This document shows positions 54,837 through 64,000 of a stretch of DNA of 64,000 nt, piece after piece. The notes below the pieces were generated by a model. The model had not been told where the DNA came from, made no database searches, and was given only the letters and a program-made list of their open reading frames with translations. The stretch spans positions 124,001 to 188,000 of the forward strand of contig NZ_CABVHK010000002.1 in NCBI RefSeq assembly GCF_902497785.1, read 5' to 3'. Position numbers and translations under genes: made by a program. This DNA comes from Pseudomonas fluorescens (GTDB lineage Bacteria; Pseudomonadota; Gammaproteobacteria; Pseudomonadales; Pseudomonadaceae). Numbering within the stretch: position 1 is the stretch's first letter; each line of letters begins with the position of its first letter.

Positions 54837-56811
54837 GGCGTTGCTCCTGTTGATGGCACCAGGCGCGCCAGCTGTTTTGCAATTGCAGCACCGCGCCCTG
54901 GGCCAGTTTCACCGCATCGCTGGATGGCAACGCGTACAAGGTTTTCAAGAAGTCTGCGCTGGGCTGTTCGAGGGCGTCGGCACGCTGTCCGCTCGGGCCT
55001 TGCTCAAGGACGTTTTCCAGTTGCTCGAAATAACGCCGTTGCGGCGCGCTGGCCGGAGCCTGCGCCACCGCCAGGCTCAAGCGCAGATGCAGCAGTTCAT
55101 CGCCGATGTCGAGCCCGAGCAAACCGTCGTCCCAGCGACTGCGTGCCGGTTGCGGCAGCTCTGGGTAATGCCGCGCCAGTTGCAGCAAGCGGTCGGCCAT
55201 GCGCCCGCCGAACCAGCTTTCGGCGCCGCGCAGATTGCGTCGGGTCAGGCGCACCAGGTCGTGCAGCGTCGCCACCAGCAAACGCCTGCTGTGCCAGGCT
55301 GGATCACGCAGGATCAACAGCTTGAACGCCAGCACCGCCGCGCCCACGCCGATCACCATCGCCTGGGCGCTGTTGAAGAAATTCGCGACATCGAACTTCA
55401 TCGCGTTCAGCGGCGAGATCAACACGATGAAATGCAGGCAGAACGACGTGGCGGTGGCACCGATCTGCGGCTTGGCCATGCCCAGCGCGCCGAAAAACAA
55501 CGGCACGCCCATGCCCATGCACAGCAAGGCAAAACTGCTCCATTGCGGCAGCAGAATCTGCCCGACGATAAACGCCGCCGGGATCGCCAGGAAAATCCCG
55601 CGCATGAAGCTCATGCCGATCTGCGCGCCGTTTTCGCGACTGGCAAACAGGCTGCACACCACGCACGTCAGCAGCAATGCACCGGAGGCAGCGGGCCAGG
55701 CGGTCGCCAGCCAGAAGCACGACACCACCAAAAACGCCAACGCGCTGCGGGCACCGAAGACCAGCGCCAATGACAGGTCCCGGTGCGGGGTCAGGGTGCG
55801 TGGGGGATCGACGGTTTCCCTGCCCTCCTCCACCGCCGCCAACGCAGCGGTCGCCGCCATCGCGGTATCGAGCAGCAAGGTGAAACGAGCCAGGCAATAG
55901 CTCTGCGCCGAACTGATCTGCGGGTCGTGGGAAGCGTCGAGCAAGCGCGGGCGCAAGGCTTGCAGCGTCGCATTATCGGGGCTGTCGAGCGCGGCTTGCA
56001 CTTCGCTCAGCCAGGGTGAAAGCTGCTCGGCCTCCTGCGGCGCCAACTGCTTCCACTGACGCCGCACCGACCGGGCAATGCGCAGCAACATCAACAATTT
56101 CTGGCTCAGCCCGCTGATCGCCCTTGCACGTTGCCGGCCCAACCCGCCTTCAAACCACGCATGCTCGCGCTGCGCATCCACTGCAACAATCCGGCCGAGG
56201 ATTTCCAGCAAGCCTTTGCGCGCCTGGCCATCCCCGGCCAGGGTCGCTCGCGCGGCATTTATCCCACTGCGCCACGCGGCCTGTGCCTGGTCACTCAGTT
56301 GCTGTTCAACCCGCATCGGCCACAACAGCGCACTGGCGGCGGTGGCGCAGAGAATGCCCAGGCAAATTTCCGTGCAGCGAGCCACCGCCTGATCGAATAC
56401 CGCCAAAGGATGGGACAGGGCCGGCAGCGCAATGATCGCTACGGTGTAGCCGGCCAGCACAAACGAATAGGACCAGGCACTGCGCAGCAGGGTCGAACTC
56501 GCCGTACAGATTCCCAGCCACAACGCCAATGCCAGCAGAAACAGCCACGGCGTCTGTGCGAAGAGGCCCATGAACACCACCGACATGATCGTTCCGACCA
56601 GCGTACCCAAAAGCCGTGCCAGGCCTTTTTGCACCACCATCCCGGACAACGGCTGGGCAACAATGAACGCCGTCATCAACGCCCACGCCGGTTGCTCCAG
56701 GCCCCAACGCAATGCCAGCCACAGCGCCAGGCCGCCGCCGATCAGGGTCTTGATCGCGAACTGCAGGGCACGGCGGTCGGGCGCGAATAACGCCTGTAAG
56801 GTGATGGGCAC
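54823..56811 (-). CDS. FUSC family aromatic acid/fusaric acid efflux transporter (AaeB-like)
   Basis: A 662-residue inner membrane protein with two blocks of hydrophobic segments (about 15-170 and 340-500) separated by soluble domains, and FIVAQPLSGMVVQKGLARLL. It is the pump of the AaeXAB-type set. It starts with GTG at 56811; no strong ribosome site is seen. No outer membrane channel gene is adjacent; TolC-type channels are usually shared. Substrates are probably aromatic acids. Confidence 0.9.
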   Translation of the reverse strand: MPITLQALFAPDRRALQFAIKTLIGGGLALWLALRWGLEQPAWALMTAFIVAQPLSGMVVQKGLARLLGTLVGTIMSVVFMGLFAQTPWLFLLALALWLGICTASSTLLRSAWSYSFVLAGYTVAIIALPALSHPLAVFDQAVARCTEICLGILCATAASALLWPMRVEQQLSDQAQAAWRSGINAARATLAGDGQARKGLLEILGRIVAVDAQREHAWFEGGLGRQRARAISGLSQKLLMLLRIARSVRRQWKQLAPQEAEQLSPWLSEVQAALDSPDNATLQALRPRLLDASHDPQISSAQSYCLARFTLLLDTAMAATAALAAVEEGRETVDPPRTLTPHRDLSLALVFGARSALAFLVVSCFWLATAWPAASGALLLTCVVCSLFASRENGAQIGMSFMRGIFLAIPAAFIVGQILLPQWSSFALLCMGMGVPLFFGALGMAKPQIGATATSFCLHFIVLISPLNAMKFDVANFFNSAQAMVIGVGAAVLAFKLLILRDPAWHSRRLLVATLHDLVRLTRRNLRGAESWFGGRMADRLLQLARHYPELPQPARSRWDDGLLGLDIGDELLHLRLSLAVAQAPASAPQRRYFEQLENVLEQGPSGQRADALEQPSADFLKTLYALPSSDAVKLAQGAVLQLQNSWRAWCHQQEQRHGLA

Positions 56812-56844
56812 GGAGGGGTCTCAGAAAGGGTTCGGTATAACGAG

Positions 56845-56927
56845 TGTAGGAGCTGCCGAAGGCTGCGATCCTTTGATCTTGCTTTCGGCAACAGTCAAAA
56901 GATCGCAGCCTTCGGCAGCGCCTACAA
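56845..56927. repeat. REP inverted pair, GATCGCAGCC family
   Basis: TAGGAGCTGCCGAAGGCTGC and its inverse with a 32-base spacer between two gene groups. Confidence 0.85.
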
Positions 56928-56956
56928 GGGTAAGTTCAGGGTTAATTCCCGGGCAC

Positions 56957-56987
56957 AAAAAAACGCCAGACTGGCTGGCGTTTTTGA
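56957..56987. terminator. Bidirectional terminator
   Basis: AACGCCAG and CTGGCGTT with A and T runs on each side, at the end of the DUF2383 gene. Confidence 0.85.
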
Positions 56988-57001
56988 CAGGTTACGAACG
57001 C

Positions 57002-57469
57002 TTACGAGCGTGCGCGAGCCTGATTACGCAAGGCTTTCACCTGATCGTGATTGCGTTGTACGCCGTGGTACTGACGTTCAACCAGGTCACGAATGCCCAC
57101 CAAGTTGTGCTTGTTGATTTTCTCGATGGCTTCTTTGTACGCCTTCAGTGCGTGATCTTCACCGCGTTCGGCTTCGTTCAGCACGGCTTCTTCATCCTTG
57201 CCGGTGAACATCGCTTTCACGTCGACCCAGCGACGGTGCAAGTCACCGCTGACGCTGGTGGAAGTTTCCGGATCGCCACCCATCGAACGCACGGCGGTTT
57301 GCAGTTCCGAAGCCGCGGCAGCGCAGTCGGCGGAACGCTGGATGAACAGCGATTTCAGCTCTGGGTGTTTGATGTCTTCAGCGCAAGTCTTGAACCCTTC
57401 CTGACCGTCTTTGCTGGTTTCAATCAGGTCGTTGAGTACAGAGATCGCTTCTTTATTCATGTCGGTCAT
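57002..57469 (-). CDS. PA2169-like four-helix-bundle protein (DUF2383)
   Basis: A 155-residue all-helical protein (MTDMNKEAISVLNDLIETSK, ending ERQYHGVQRNHDQVKALRNQ). ATG at 57469 has GAGGAA six nt upstream. Ferritin-like folding is predicted by family; function unknown, stress-related in pseudomonads. Confidence 0.9.
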   Translation of the reverse strand: MTDMNKEAISVLNDLIETSKDGQEGFKTCAEDIKHPELKSLFIQRSADCAAAASELQTAVRSMGGDPETSTSVSGDLHRRWVDVKAMFTGKDEEAVLNEAERGEDHALKAYKEAIEKINKHNLVGIRDLVERQYHGVQRNHDQVKALRNQARARS

Positions 57470-57672
57470 TTTCAATTCCTCACGGGTTGATGAAAGATGC
57501 AATAGCTATTGCACCCTGCATGCCAGCTTTGAATTGACAATTTATTACTTAGAATTCAAGCACTTAACATTCCAGTGAAAATCTGTATCCGCGTTTTTTG
57601 CATGATCTGTCATTTGGCCTGCATGCAGAATGCCTGTATTTTCCAGACTGAATGAATCAAGACGACCGATTG

Positions 57673-57909
57673 ATGAACCCTGAAAAGCTCGAATTGCTGA
57701 TTACCCGCGAAATGCCCTTCGGCAAATACAAGGGCCGCATCATCGCCGACTTGCCCGGCCCTTACCTGAACTGGTTCGCCCGTGAAGGCTTCCCCCACGG
57801 AGAACTCGGCGGCCTGCTGGCGCTGATGCAGGAAATCGATCACAACGGTTTGGCGGAGCTGCTTGAACCGCTGCGCGCCAAACATGGCAAACCTGCCCCT
57901 CGCCATTGA
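57673..57909 (+). CDS. DUF3820 family protein
   Basis: A 78-residue protein with the family core MPFGKYKGRIIADLPGPYLN at about 14-33. An alternative start at 57652 adds seven residues. The family is small and widespread in proteobacteria; it has been linked with quorum-sensing-regulated virulence factors in its naming only. Confidence 0.82.
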   Translation: MNPEKLELLITREMPFGKYKGRIIADLPGPYLNWFAREGFPHGELGGLLALMQEIDHNGLAELLEPLRAKHGKPAPRH

Positions 57910-57918
57910 GTCGTTCCC

Positions 57919-59100
57919 ATGCCCGATAACACCCTGCGCGCCCGTGATGAAAAATTCTGGCAGACCTTTGCCGACCGGTACGCCGTCGAGCCCGGCCCGC
58001 TGAATCTGGAAAATGGCTATTTCGGGCGCATGTCGCGCACGGTGGTCGAGGAATATCAACGCAACATCGAACTGATCAACCGCAGCAACTCGGTGCATGT
58101 GCGCCAGCGCTTCGAACAGGGCGAAAACGAACAGGTTCGCGCGCAACTCGCCGAACTGATGGGCGTACCCACCGACAGCGTTGCTTTCACCCGCAATGCC
58201 TCGGATGGCCTGCAATCGCTGATCCGCAATTACAACCGCTTGCAGCCTGGCGATCAGGTACTGATCTGCGACCTGGAATACGACACTGTCAAAGGCGCCA
58301 TGCGCTGGCTGGCCCGGCATCGCGGCGTGGAAGTGATCGAGATCGAACACGCCCACCCGGCCAGTTTCGACAGCTTGCTGGCAACTTATCGCGACACCTT
58401 CGTGCGCTACCCGAAGCTTAAGTTGATGGCGTTGACCCACGTCACTCACCGCACCGGTCTGGTGATGCCGGTGCAGGCGATTGTCGCCGCCGCCACGGAA
58501 CACGGGATCGAAGTGATCTTCGACGGCGCCCATGCCCTCGGCCAGATCGAGTTCGATCTCGCTGAACTCGGCGTCGCGTTCGCCGGTTTCAACCTGCACA
58601 AATGGATCGGTGCGCCGCTGACCCTCGGCTTCCTGTATATCGCGCCGGAACGCCTGGCCGACATCGACCCGGACATGGGCGAAGCGCATTACCCGGTCAC
58701 CGACATTCGCGCCCGCACGCCCTACAGCACACCCAATATCCCGGCACTGCTGACACTGCCGTTGGTGTTCGAAGAACACCGGGCCATGGGCGGGTCCGCT
58801 GCCAAGGGTGCACGGCTCAATTACCTGCGTAACCGCTGGGTCAGTGCGGTGCGGGATTTGCCGGGCATTGAAGTTCTGACTCCGGATGATCCGCGTCTGT
58901 ATTGCGGCATCACCTCGATGCGCTTCACCCGGCAAGCCGATCAGCAAGCGATGGTCGAGCGACTGCTGGAGGACTACAACCTGTTTACCGTGATGCGCAG
59001 CGGTGCGGCGTGTGGCCCGTGTATCCGCATTACGCCGGGGCTGACCACCACTGCAGCGGACATGGACGCCTTGAGCGAAGCACTGAACGCACTGCGCTGA
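57919..59100 (+). CDS. Class V aminotransferase-fold PLP enzyme
   Basis: A 393-residue enzyme of the IscS/kynureninase-like fold. Conserved features: FTRNASDGLQSLI, THVTHRTGLVMPV, FDGAHALGQIEFD and the PLP lysine in GFNLHKWIGAP. It could be an isopenicillin N epimerase-like or cysteine desulfurase-like protein; the substrate cannot be read from sequence. It begins 9 bases after the DUF3820 gene stop, so the two may be cotranscribed. Confidence 0.9.
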   Translation: MPDNTLRARDEKFWQTFADRYAVEPGPLNLENGYFGRMSRTVVEEYQRNIELINRSNSVHVRQRFEQGENEQVRAQLAELMGVPTDSVAFTRNASDGLQSLIRNYNRLQPGDQVLICDLEYDTVKGAMRWLARHRGVEVIEIEHAHPASFDSLLATYRDTFVRYPKLKLMALTHVTHRTGLVMPVQAIVAAATEHGIEVIFDGAHALGQIEFDLAELGVAFAGFNLHKWIGAPLTLGFLYIAPERLADIDPDMGEAHYPVTDIRARTPYSTPNIPALLTLPLVFEEHRAMGGSAAKGARLNYLRNRWVSAVRDLPGIEVLTPDDPRLYCGITSMRFTRQADQQAMVERLLEDYNLFTVMRSGAACGPCIRITPGLTTTAADMDALSEALNALR

Positions 59101-59102
59101 CG

Positions 59103-59828
59103 TCACACGGTGTACTTGTCGAAGTCCTCGGGCTTGATCTGCGATGACGCCGCAAACGTGTCGATGCCGATGGTGAGCTGACCGAAAAAACCGTCTTCTT
59201 TCGAGTCACGACTGAGCGCGTGAACGGTCAGTGTCGAGGCGTCGCCGCCCATGGTTTCATAGAAAAAATCCTGCTGGTTGGTCAGCGGCGTGACCGTTCG
59301 ACCGCTGTATTCCCTGGCGTTGAGCACTGAACGCGAGGCCACTTCGGGCAGGTACAGCTGGCCGACCCAGGCGACATGGCGTTCCTCCAGATAGTTCTTG
59401 CCGGCAGGTACGCGCACCGCGACGTGAATGTGCAACGCCCGACCGGCATAAAAACCCGGATAGATCGTGGTGAAACGCACAATGCCGTGCGGGTCGGTGA
59501 ACTGCCCGCCGCGCAGGTAGGTATCGTCGTCGGTGCGCGGGATGGCGCCGATCGCGTCGACATCAACTTCGGTATCCGGATTGATCTTGCTCCAGCCCGA
59601 ATACGCACCGCGGGCATTGCAATGCCAGATATCGACGATGGCGCCGGTGACTGGCTCGCCGGTCATCGCATCGACAATCGTCAGGCGCAGCACCAGCGGG
59701 ATGCCATCCAGGCCTTCGCTGATGTTGCGCCTGATCAGTTTCGGGTTGCGAAAATACGGGCCGGCGATCTGTTCGGGCGTCAGCAGGTAAGCCGCGGGGG
59801 AAGGTGCAACTGAGGCGTGGTCGTCCAT
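59103..59828 (-). CDS. Intradiol ring-cleavage dioxygenase-like protein
   Basis: A 241-residue protein with the non-heme Fe(III) site of intradiol dioxygenases: IVDIWHCNARGAYSG (first Tyr) and TIYPGFYAGRALHIHV (second Tyr and two His). It opens catechol-type rings between the hydroxyls. It is a single-subunit type rather than the two-subunit protocatechuate enzyme, and no neighbouring aromatic pathway genes are seen, so the substrate is unknown. ATG at 59828 with GAGAA upstream. Confidence 0.88.
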   Translation of the reverse strand: MDDHASVAPSPAAYLLTPEQIAGPYFRNPKLIRRNISEGLDGIPLVLRLTIVDAMTGEPVTGAIVDIWHCNARGAYSGWSKINPDTEVDVDAIGAIPRTDDDTYLRGGQFTDPHGIVRFTTIYPGFYAGRALHIHVAVRVPAGKNYLEERHVAWVGQLYLPEVASRSVLNAREYSGRTVTPLTNQQDFFYETMGGDASTLTVHALSRDSKEDGFFGQLTIGIDTFAASSQIKPEDFDKYTV

Positions 59829-59945
59829 GACGTTCTCTCTTCAAAAGATGAACGGAGGTTAACGCTGGATGACCGGGATGATGCGGTAACTATGTATCGC
59901 ATGATGTCCTGCCGCTAATGCCAGCAGGTAAAGAGACCGAGTGAT

Positions 59946-60053
59946 CTGTGGCGAGGGAGCTTGCTCCCGCTGGGTCACGAAGTGGCCCCCCTCTCCATCT
60001 GAAAAGAAGGGGACTGCTTCGCAGTCCAGCGGGAGCAAGCTCCCTCGCCACAG
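59946..60053. repeat. Large inverted repeat of a third REP-like type
   Basis: GGCGAGGGAGCTTGCTCCCG and its inverse frame a 100-base hairpin; within it GGACTGCTTCGCAGTCC is another small hairpin at 60011-60027. This is the only copy of this type in the window. Confidence 0.85.
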
Positions 60054-60072
60054 CTTCAGGTTTTCCAGGGGC

Positions 60073-60105
60073 AAAAAAAAACGGTGCACCGACCAAGCGC
60101 ACCGT
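60073..60105 (-). terminator. Terminator of the eda operon
   Basis: On the minus strand ACGGTGC pairs with GCACCGT across 11 nt and is followed by nine T's. It lies 40 bases after the eda stop. Confidence 0.88.
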
Positions 60106-60144
60106 AAAGCCGTAGAACACACAACGAAGTGTCAGGTAAAGCGA

Positions 60145-60810
60145 TCAGTCCAGCAGCGCCAGGGCCTCGGCGGTGCATTCCTGAATGCGGGCCCAGTCGC
60201 CGTTCTTGATCCACTCCGGGTCAAGCATCCAGCTACCGCCCACGCACATCACGTTTTTCAACGCCATGTAGCTCTTGATGTTGGCCGGGCTGACGCCGCC
60301 GGTCGGGCAGAATTTCACTTCGCCAAACGGGCCGCCGAGCGCTTTGATCGCCGCGACGCCGCCGCTGACTTCCGCCGGGAACAGCTTGAAGCGGCGGTAA
60401 CCCAGGCCGTAGCCTTCCATGATCCCCGAAGCGTTGCTGATGCCGGGCAACAGCGGGATCGGGCTGTCGACGCTGGCTTCGAGCAGGTCACGGGTAATGC
60501 CCGGCGTGACGATAAATTGCGAACCGGCCGCTTCAGCGGCGGCCAGCATCTGGCGATCGAGCACGGTGCCGGCACCGGTCACCAGTTCCGGACGCTGCTC
60601 ACGCAGAATCTGAATCGCCTTGAGGCCGAACTGCGAACGCAGGGTCACTTCCAGCGCGGTCAGGCCACCGGCGGCGAGGGCGTCGGCCAAGGGCAGCACG
60701 TCCTGTTCGCGGGCGATGGTGATCACCGGCAGAATCCGCGCCTTGGCGCAGAGGCTGTCGATCAGGGCAACTTTGTCCGCCATGGAAACGGTCGGGGATA
60801 GGGTTGTCAT
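60145..60810 (-). CDS. eda: KDPG aldolase
   Basis: A 221-residue KHG/KDPG aldolase with E54 in TALEVTLRS and the Schiff-base lysine K142 in RRFKLFPAE. It splits 2-keto-3-deoxy-6-phosphogluconate into pyruvate and glyceraldehyde 3-phosphate. ATG at 60810 has AAGGAA upstream and lies just after the pgl stop. Confidence 0.95.
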   Translation of the reverse strand: MTTLSPTVSMADKVALIDSLCAKARILPVITIAREQDVLPLADALAAGGLTALEVTLRSQFGLKAIQILREQRPELVTGAGTVLDRQMLAAAEAAGSQFIVTPGITRDLLEASVDSPIPLLPGISNASGIMEGYGLGYRRFKLFPAEVSGGVAAIKALGGPFGEVKFCPTGGVSPANIKSYMALKNVMCVGGSWMLDPEWIKNGDWARIQECTAEALALLD

Positions 60811-60827
60811 AGCGGCTGTTCCTTGGC

Positions 60828-61541
60828 TCATGGGCACCAGTAAATCTCTAACGTGGGTTGCAAAAATGCGCGTATCGGCATGGCGGCGACATCGTCACCG
60901 GCCAATGCCGCGCTCAACGTGGTCAGCTTGGACTGACCGGAAATCGATAGAACGGTGTACCTGGCCGAAGCCAGCAACGCGCGACTCATGGTCAGGCGCT
61001 GATGCGGCACGGTGGGCGCCAGCATCGGGTAGCAACGGCGGGTGCCGTCGGGTTTCAGGGCTTCAGCCAGGTTCGGGCTGTTGGGAAACAGCGACGCGGT
61101 GTGGCCGTCGTCGCCCATGCCGAGGATCAGCACGTCGATCGGTGGCAATTCCGCCAGCAAGCGATCAGCCTGCTCGGCCGCCAGTTCCAGATTCGCGGTG
61201 GCGCTGTACAGACTCAGAAACTGAGCCTTCGCCGCCGGGCCTTGCAACAGGTAACGCTTGAGCAGGCCGGCATTGCTGTCGGCGTGTTCCACCGGCACCC
61301 AACGCTCGTCGGCCAGGGTCACGACGACCTTGGACCAGTCCAGCGTCTGCGTGGCCAGGTGCTGGAAAAACGCCACCGGGCTGCGGCCACCCGAGACCAC
61401 CAGGGTCGCGGTGCCCGAGGCATCAATCGCGTCGCTCAGTTGCTTCGCCACCTTCAGCGCCAGGCCTTCAGCCAGCAACACCGGACTTTTGAACGCATGG
61501 GCGCTGACGCCCTGCGGCAGTTGCACATTAGATATCGCCAT
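60828..61541 (-). CDS. pgl: 6-phosphogluconolactonase
   Basis: A 237-residue protein with the DevB-type Pgl blocks [24 protein letters not shown] and [15 protein letters not shown]. It hydrolyses the lactone made by Zwf. ATG at 61541 overlaps the end of zwf by 14 nt. Confidence 0.96.
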   Translation of the reverse strand: MAISNVQLPQGVSAHAFKSPVLLAEGLALKVAKQLSDAIDASGTATLVVSGGRSPVAFFQHLATQTLDWSKVVVTLADERWVPVEHADSNAGLLKRYLLQGPAAKAQFLSLYSATANLELAAEQADRLLAELPPIDVLILGMGDDGHTASLFPNSPNLAEALKPDGTRRCYPMLAPTVPHQRLTMSRALLASARYTVLSISGQSKLTTLSAALAGDDVAAMPIRAFLQPTLEIYWCP

Positions 61542-62997
61542 ACCACGACCTCCCGTCCCGCGTGATCAGTGCAATGGAGCTCATCGGCCCCCAGGACCCG
61601 GCCGCATACGGCTTGGGCGCATCACCGGACTTTTTCCACCCGGCAATCAACTGGTCACACCACTTCCACGCGGCTTCGATTTCATCTTTACGGACAAACA
61701 GGTTCTGATTGCCGCGCATCACTTCCAGCAACAACCGCTCGTAGGCATCGGGAATCCGTGCGCTACGCCAGGTGTCGGAAAAATTCAGCTGCAACGGACC
61801 GCTGCGCAGCTGCATGCCCTTGTCCAGGCCTTGTTCTTTGGTCATCACACGCAAGGAAATGCCTTCGTCCGGTTGCAGGCGGATAATCAGCTTGTTGCTG
61901 ATTTGCAGGCGCTGCTCAGGGGCGAAGATGTAGTGCGACGGTTCCTTGAAATGGATAACGATCTGCGACAGCTTCTGCGGCATGCGCTTACCGGTGCGCA
62001 GGTAAAACGGCACGCCGGCCCAGCGCCAGTTGCGGATGTCGGCACGCAGGGCGACGAAGGTTTCGGTGTCGCTCTGGGTGTTGGAATTCGGTTCTTCGAG
62101 GTAACCCGGCACCGGTTTACCTTCGCTGTAACCGGCGATGTACTGGCCGCGCACCACTTGCGTGGTCAGGCCTTCCGGGCTGATCGGCGCCAGCGCCTTG
62201 AGCACTTTGACTTTCTCGTCGCGGATGCTGTCGGCGGAGAGGTCGGCCGGCGGGTCCATGGCGATCAGGCAGAGCAGCTGCAACAGGTGATTCTGGATCA
62301 TGTCGCGCAGTTGGCCGGCCTTGTCGAAGTAGCCCCAGCGGCCTTCGATCCCGACCTTTTCCGCCACGGTGATTTCCACGTGGGAGATGTAATTCTGGTT
62401 CCACTGGGTTTCGAACAGGCTGTTGGCGAAACGCAGGGCGATGAGGTTTTGAACGGTCTCTTTGCCCAGATAGTGGTCGATACGGTAAGTGCGGTTCTCC
62501 GGGAAGAACTGCGCCACGGCGTCGTTGACCTTGCGCGAGGATTCGAGGTCGGAACCGATCGGTTTTTCCAGCACCACGCGGGTATTTTCGGCCAAACCGA
62601 CCTTGGCCAGATTCTCGCAGATCGCACCGTAGACGGCGGCCGGCGTAGCAAAGTAGGCGATCACCCGTTGGGCGCTGCCGGCCATTTCGGCCAGGGCCAC
62701 ATAGTCTTCGGATTTGAGGAAATCGACGTGCAAATACGTCAGGCGCGCCAGAAAGCGCTCGAGCACGGCTTCATCGAGCTCTTTGGAGCCAACGTAGCGG
62801 CGCAGTTCGGACGTGATGAACGCCAGATGCTCCTGCTCGCTGCCGGCCTCACGGGCCAGCGCGATAACCCGCGTGTCCTCGTGCAGCAGGCCTGCGCCAT
62901 CAAGCTGGTACAGGGCAGGAAACAGCTTGCGCAAGGCCAGATCGCCGAGGGCGCCGAACAAGGCAAAGGTGCACGGTTCAACCGTAATCGAAGGCAT
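61528..62997 (-). CDS. zwf: Glucose-6-phosphate 1-dehydrogenase
   Basis: A 489-residue enzyme. The NAD(P) loop is [16 protein letters not shown] at about 15-30, and the active-site block RIDHYLGKE is at 172-180. It starts with ATG at 62997, with AAGAACAA directly upstream. First gene of zwf-pgl-eda, divergent from hexR. Confidence 0.96.
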   Translation of the reverse strand: MPSITVEPCTFALFGALGDLALRKLFPALYQLDGAGLLHEDTRVIALAREAGSEQEHLAFITSELRRYVGSKELDEAVLERFLARLTYLHVDFLKSEDYVALAEMAGSAQRVIAYFATPAAVYGAICENLAKVGLAENTRVVLEKPIGSDLESSRKVNDAVAQFFPENRTYRIDHYLGKETVQNLIALRFANSLFETQWNQNYISHVEITVAEKVGIEGRWGYFDKAGQLRDMIQNHLLQLLCLIAMDPPADLSADSIRDEKVKVLKALAPISPEGLTTQVVRGQYIAGYSEGKPVPGYLEEPNSNTQSDTETFVALRADIRNWRWAGVPFYLRTGKRMPQKLSQIVIHFKEPSHYIFAPEQRLQISNKLIIRLQPDEGISLRVMTKEQGLDKGMQLRSGPLQLNFSDTWRSARIPDAYERLLLEVMRGNQNLFVRKDEIEAAWKWCDQLIAGWKKSGDAPKPYAAGSWGPMSSIALITRDGRSWYGDI

Positions 62998-63002
62998 GAT
63001 GT

Positions 63003-63010
63003 TTGTTCTT
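63003..63010 (-). promoter_or_regulatory. Crc/Hfq-type motif in the zwf leader
   Basis: AAGAACAA (AAnAAnAA) ends 5 bases before the zwf start. The placement over the ribosome site is typical for translational repression by Hfq and Crc. Confidence 0.5.
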
Positions 63011-63064
63011 TTATCAAGTTAAGCTACAAATACCTTTTTTCAAGGCATCGCTCAAGCAAAAATG

Positions 63065-63079
63065 TAGTAATAACCACAA
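63065..63079. promoter_or_regulatory. Putative HexR operator
   Basis: TAGT-AATAACC-ACAA differs in one base from the TTGT-N7-ACAA pattern bound by HexR in P. putida. It lies between zwf and hexR, where HexR controls zwf. Confidence 0.5.
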
Positions 63080-63230
63080 CATTTTCGCAAAATATGGATT
63101 CCGAGTGGTGGTCGGTTGGAGCCATCAGTAGGATAGGCCACCGCTTGGGGCCCGATCAAAGGCCCAATTTGCATAGCAACACCCTTATTTGCATCGCAGA
63201 GCACTCTTGTCGGCGAACCAAGGAAATCAT

Positions 63231-64000
63231 ATGGACCGCGTGCGAAATTTACTGGAACAGATCCAGAATCGCCTTGAAGACCTGAACAAGGCAGAACGCA
63301 AAGTCGCCGAAGTGATCCTGCTCAACCCGCAGCAGGCCACCCGGTTCAGCATCGCCGCCCTCGCCCAGGCCTCCAAGGTCAGCGAGCCGACGGTCAACCG
63401 TTTCTGCCGTTCGTTCGGCGTCAGTGGCTACCCGGAACTCAAGCTGCAACTGGCCCAAAGCCTGGCCAGCGGCGCCGCGTATGTCAGCCGGGCGGTCGAG
63501 GCTGATGACAATCCCGAAGCGTATACGAAGAAGATTTTCGGCAGTGCCATCGCGTCCCTGGACAGTGCCTTGCAGGCGCTGGACCCGAACCTGATCAGCC
63601 GCGCCGTCGACCTGTTGATCCAGGCCCGGCAGATCCACTTCTTCGGCCTCGGCGCCTCGGCACCGGTGGCACTGGATGCGCAGCACAAGTTCTTCCGCTT
63701 CAACCTGGCCGTCACCGCCCATGCCGATGTGCTGATGCAGCGGATGATTGCTTCGGTGGCGCACACCGGCGAGTTGTTCGTGATCATTTCCTACACCGGC
63801 CGCACCCGCGAACTGGTGGAAGTGGCGCGCATCGCCCGGGAAAACGGCGCGTCGGTGCTGGGTCTCACGGCTGAGGGTTCACCGCTGGCCAAGGCCAGTA
63901 CCTTGAGCCTGAACATTCCGCTGCCGGAAGACACCGACATCTATATGCCGATGACCTCGCGCATTATTCAACTGACCGTGCTGGATGTGCTGGCAACGGG
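63231..64000 (+). CDS. hexR: HexR family (RpiR-type) regulator, cut by the window end
   Basis: 256 codons, 5' complete, running off the right edge. The N-terminal RpiR helix-turn-helix is at about 34-58 ([20 protein letters not shown]). A SIS sugar-phosphate domain follows ([18 protein letters not shown], then [12 protein letters not shown]). HexR releases its operators on binding KDPG and controls zwf-pgl-eda. ATG at 63231 with AAGGAA upstream. Confidence 0.95.
   Translation, partial: MDRVRNLLEQIQNRLEDLNKAERKVAEVILLNPQQATRFSIAALAQASKVSEPTVNRFCRSFGVSGYPELKLQLAQSLASGAAYVSRAVEADDNPEAYTKKIFGSAIASLDSALQALDPNLISRAVDLLIQARQIHFFGLGASAPVALDAQHKFFRFNLAVTAHADVLMQRMIASVAHTGELFVIISYTGRTRELVEVARIARENGASVLGLTAEGSPLAKASTLSLNIPLPEDTDIYMPMTSRIIQLTVLDVLAT

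Larger units (their letters stand above)
59829..60144. other. Gap before eda
   Basis: About 315 bases without a gene. It holds the large hairpin at 59946-60053 and the eda terminator at 60073-60105. Confidence 0.55.

Noticed and set aside
61258..63285. A 675-codon plus-strand open frame across pgl and zwf
   Set aside because: It spans two real genes with clear active sites on the other strand and has no ribosome site.
1..64000. tRNA, rRNA or CRISPR features
   Set aside because: No cloverleaf, rRNA core or regularly spaced direct repeats were seen; all repeats are REP hairpins or the local tandem duplication.

Overview
The window is a chromosomal piece of a Pseudomonas, most likely from the P. 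fluorescens complex. The evidence is the gene order hexR / zwf-pgl-eda, the tandem fadD1-fadD2 pair with its divergent hydrolase and MaoC genes, a LacI-type gntR/gntK/gntP set, a BdlA-like chemoreceptor, a PACE efflux gene, and many intergenic REP hairpins built on GTGGGAGCGAGC..GCTCGCGA or GATCGCAGCCT..AGCTCCTAC. No rRNA, tRNA, CRISPR array or intact insertion sequence was seen.

Bases 1 to about 10,770 are an accessory defence island, visibly less GC-rich than the rest. A tightly overlapping minus-strand operon encodes, in order of transcription: a sigma-70 factor with N-terminal ankyrin repeats, an 86-residue unknown protein, a MORC/Hsp90-like GHKL ATPase, a Z1-domain superfamily II helicase, a PD-(D/E)XK protein and an AIPR protein. 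A Vsr mismatch endonuclease gene is divergent. The ATPase/Z1/nuclease/AIPR/Vsr set matches predicted MORC-associated restriction systems. A full-length sigma factor as the first gene is unexpected and is the main candidate for something undescribed. No DNA methyltransferase is visible, but the operon reaches the left edge.

Bases 10,770-12,000 form a junction with a Bro-N gene, a possible structured RNA upstream of it, and a possible gene remnant. From 12,000 to 36,000 is core-type sequence: a tandem universal stress protein, TauE/SafE exporter with AraC regulator, an HTH gene under a LexA-like box, amidase, MBL hydrolase with TetR, GlpQ, PepSY, a chemoreceptor, ZntB, Pit phosphate transporter, an oxygenase-methyltransferase pair, PACE efflux with LysR, an ECF42-type sigma operon, acetyltransferases and LysE. 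From 36,000 to 48,100: alaC, an isolated Ig-like domain gene, the gluconate gene set with three operator matches, GST, a BdlA-like receptor, peptide deformylase and BrkB, CsbD.

From 48,200 to 64,000: fatty-acid activation (two fadD, hydrolase, MaoC), an AaeXAB-like efflux set, DUF2383, DUF3820, a class V PLP enzyme, an intradiol dioxygenase, and the Entner-Doudoroff genes eda-pgl-zwf divergent from hexR, which is cut by the right edge. The gluconate genes and the hexR cluster feed one pathway: GntP imports gluconate, GntK makes 6-phosphogluconate, Zwf and Pgl make the same compound from glucose 6-phosphate, and Eda cleaves KDPG. CA-rich Crc/Hfq-type motifs sit next to the starts of gntP, zwf and fadD2, suggesting shared catabolite repression.
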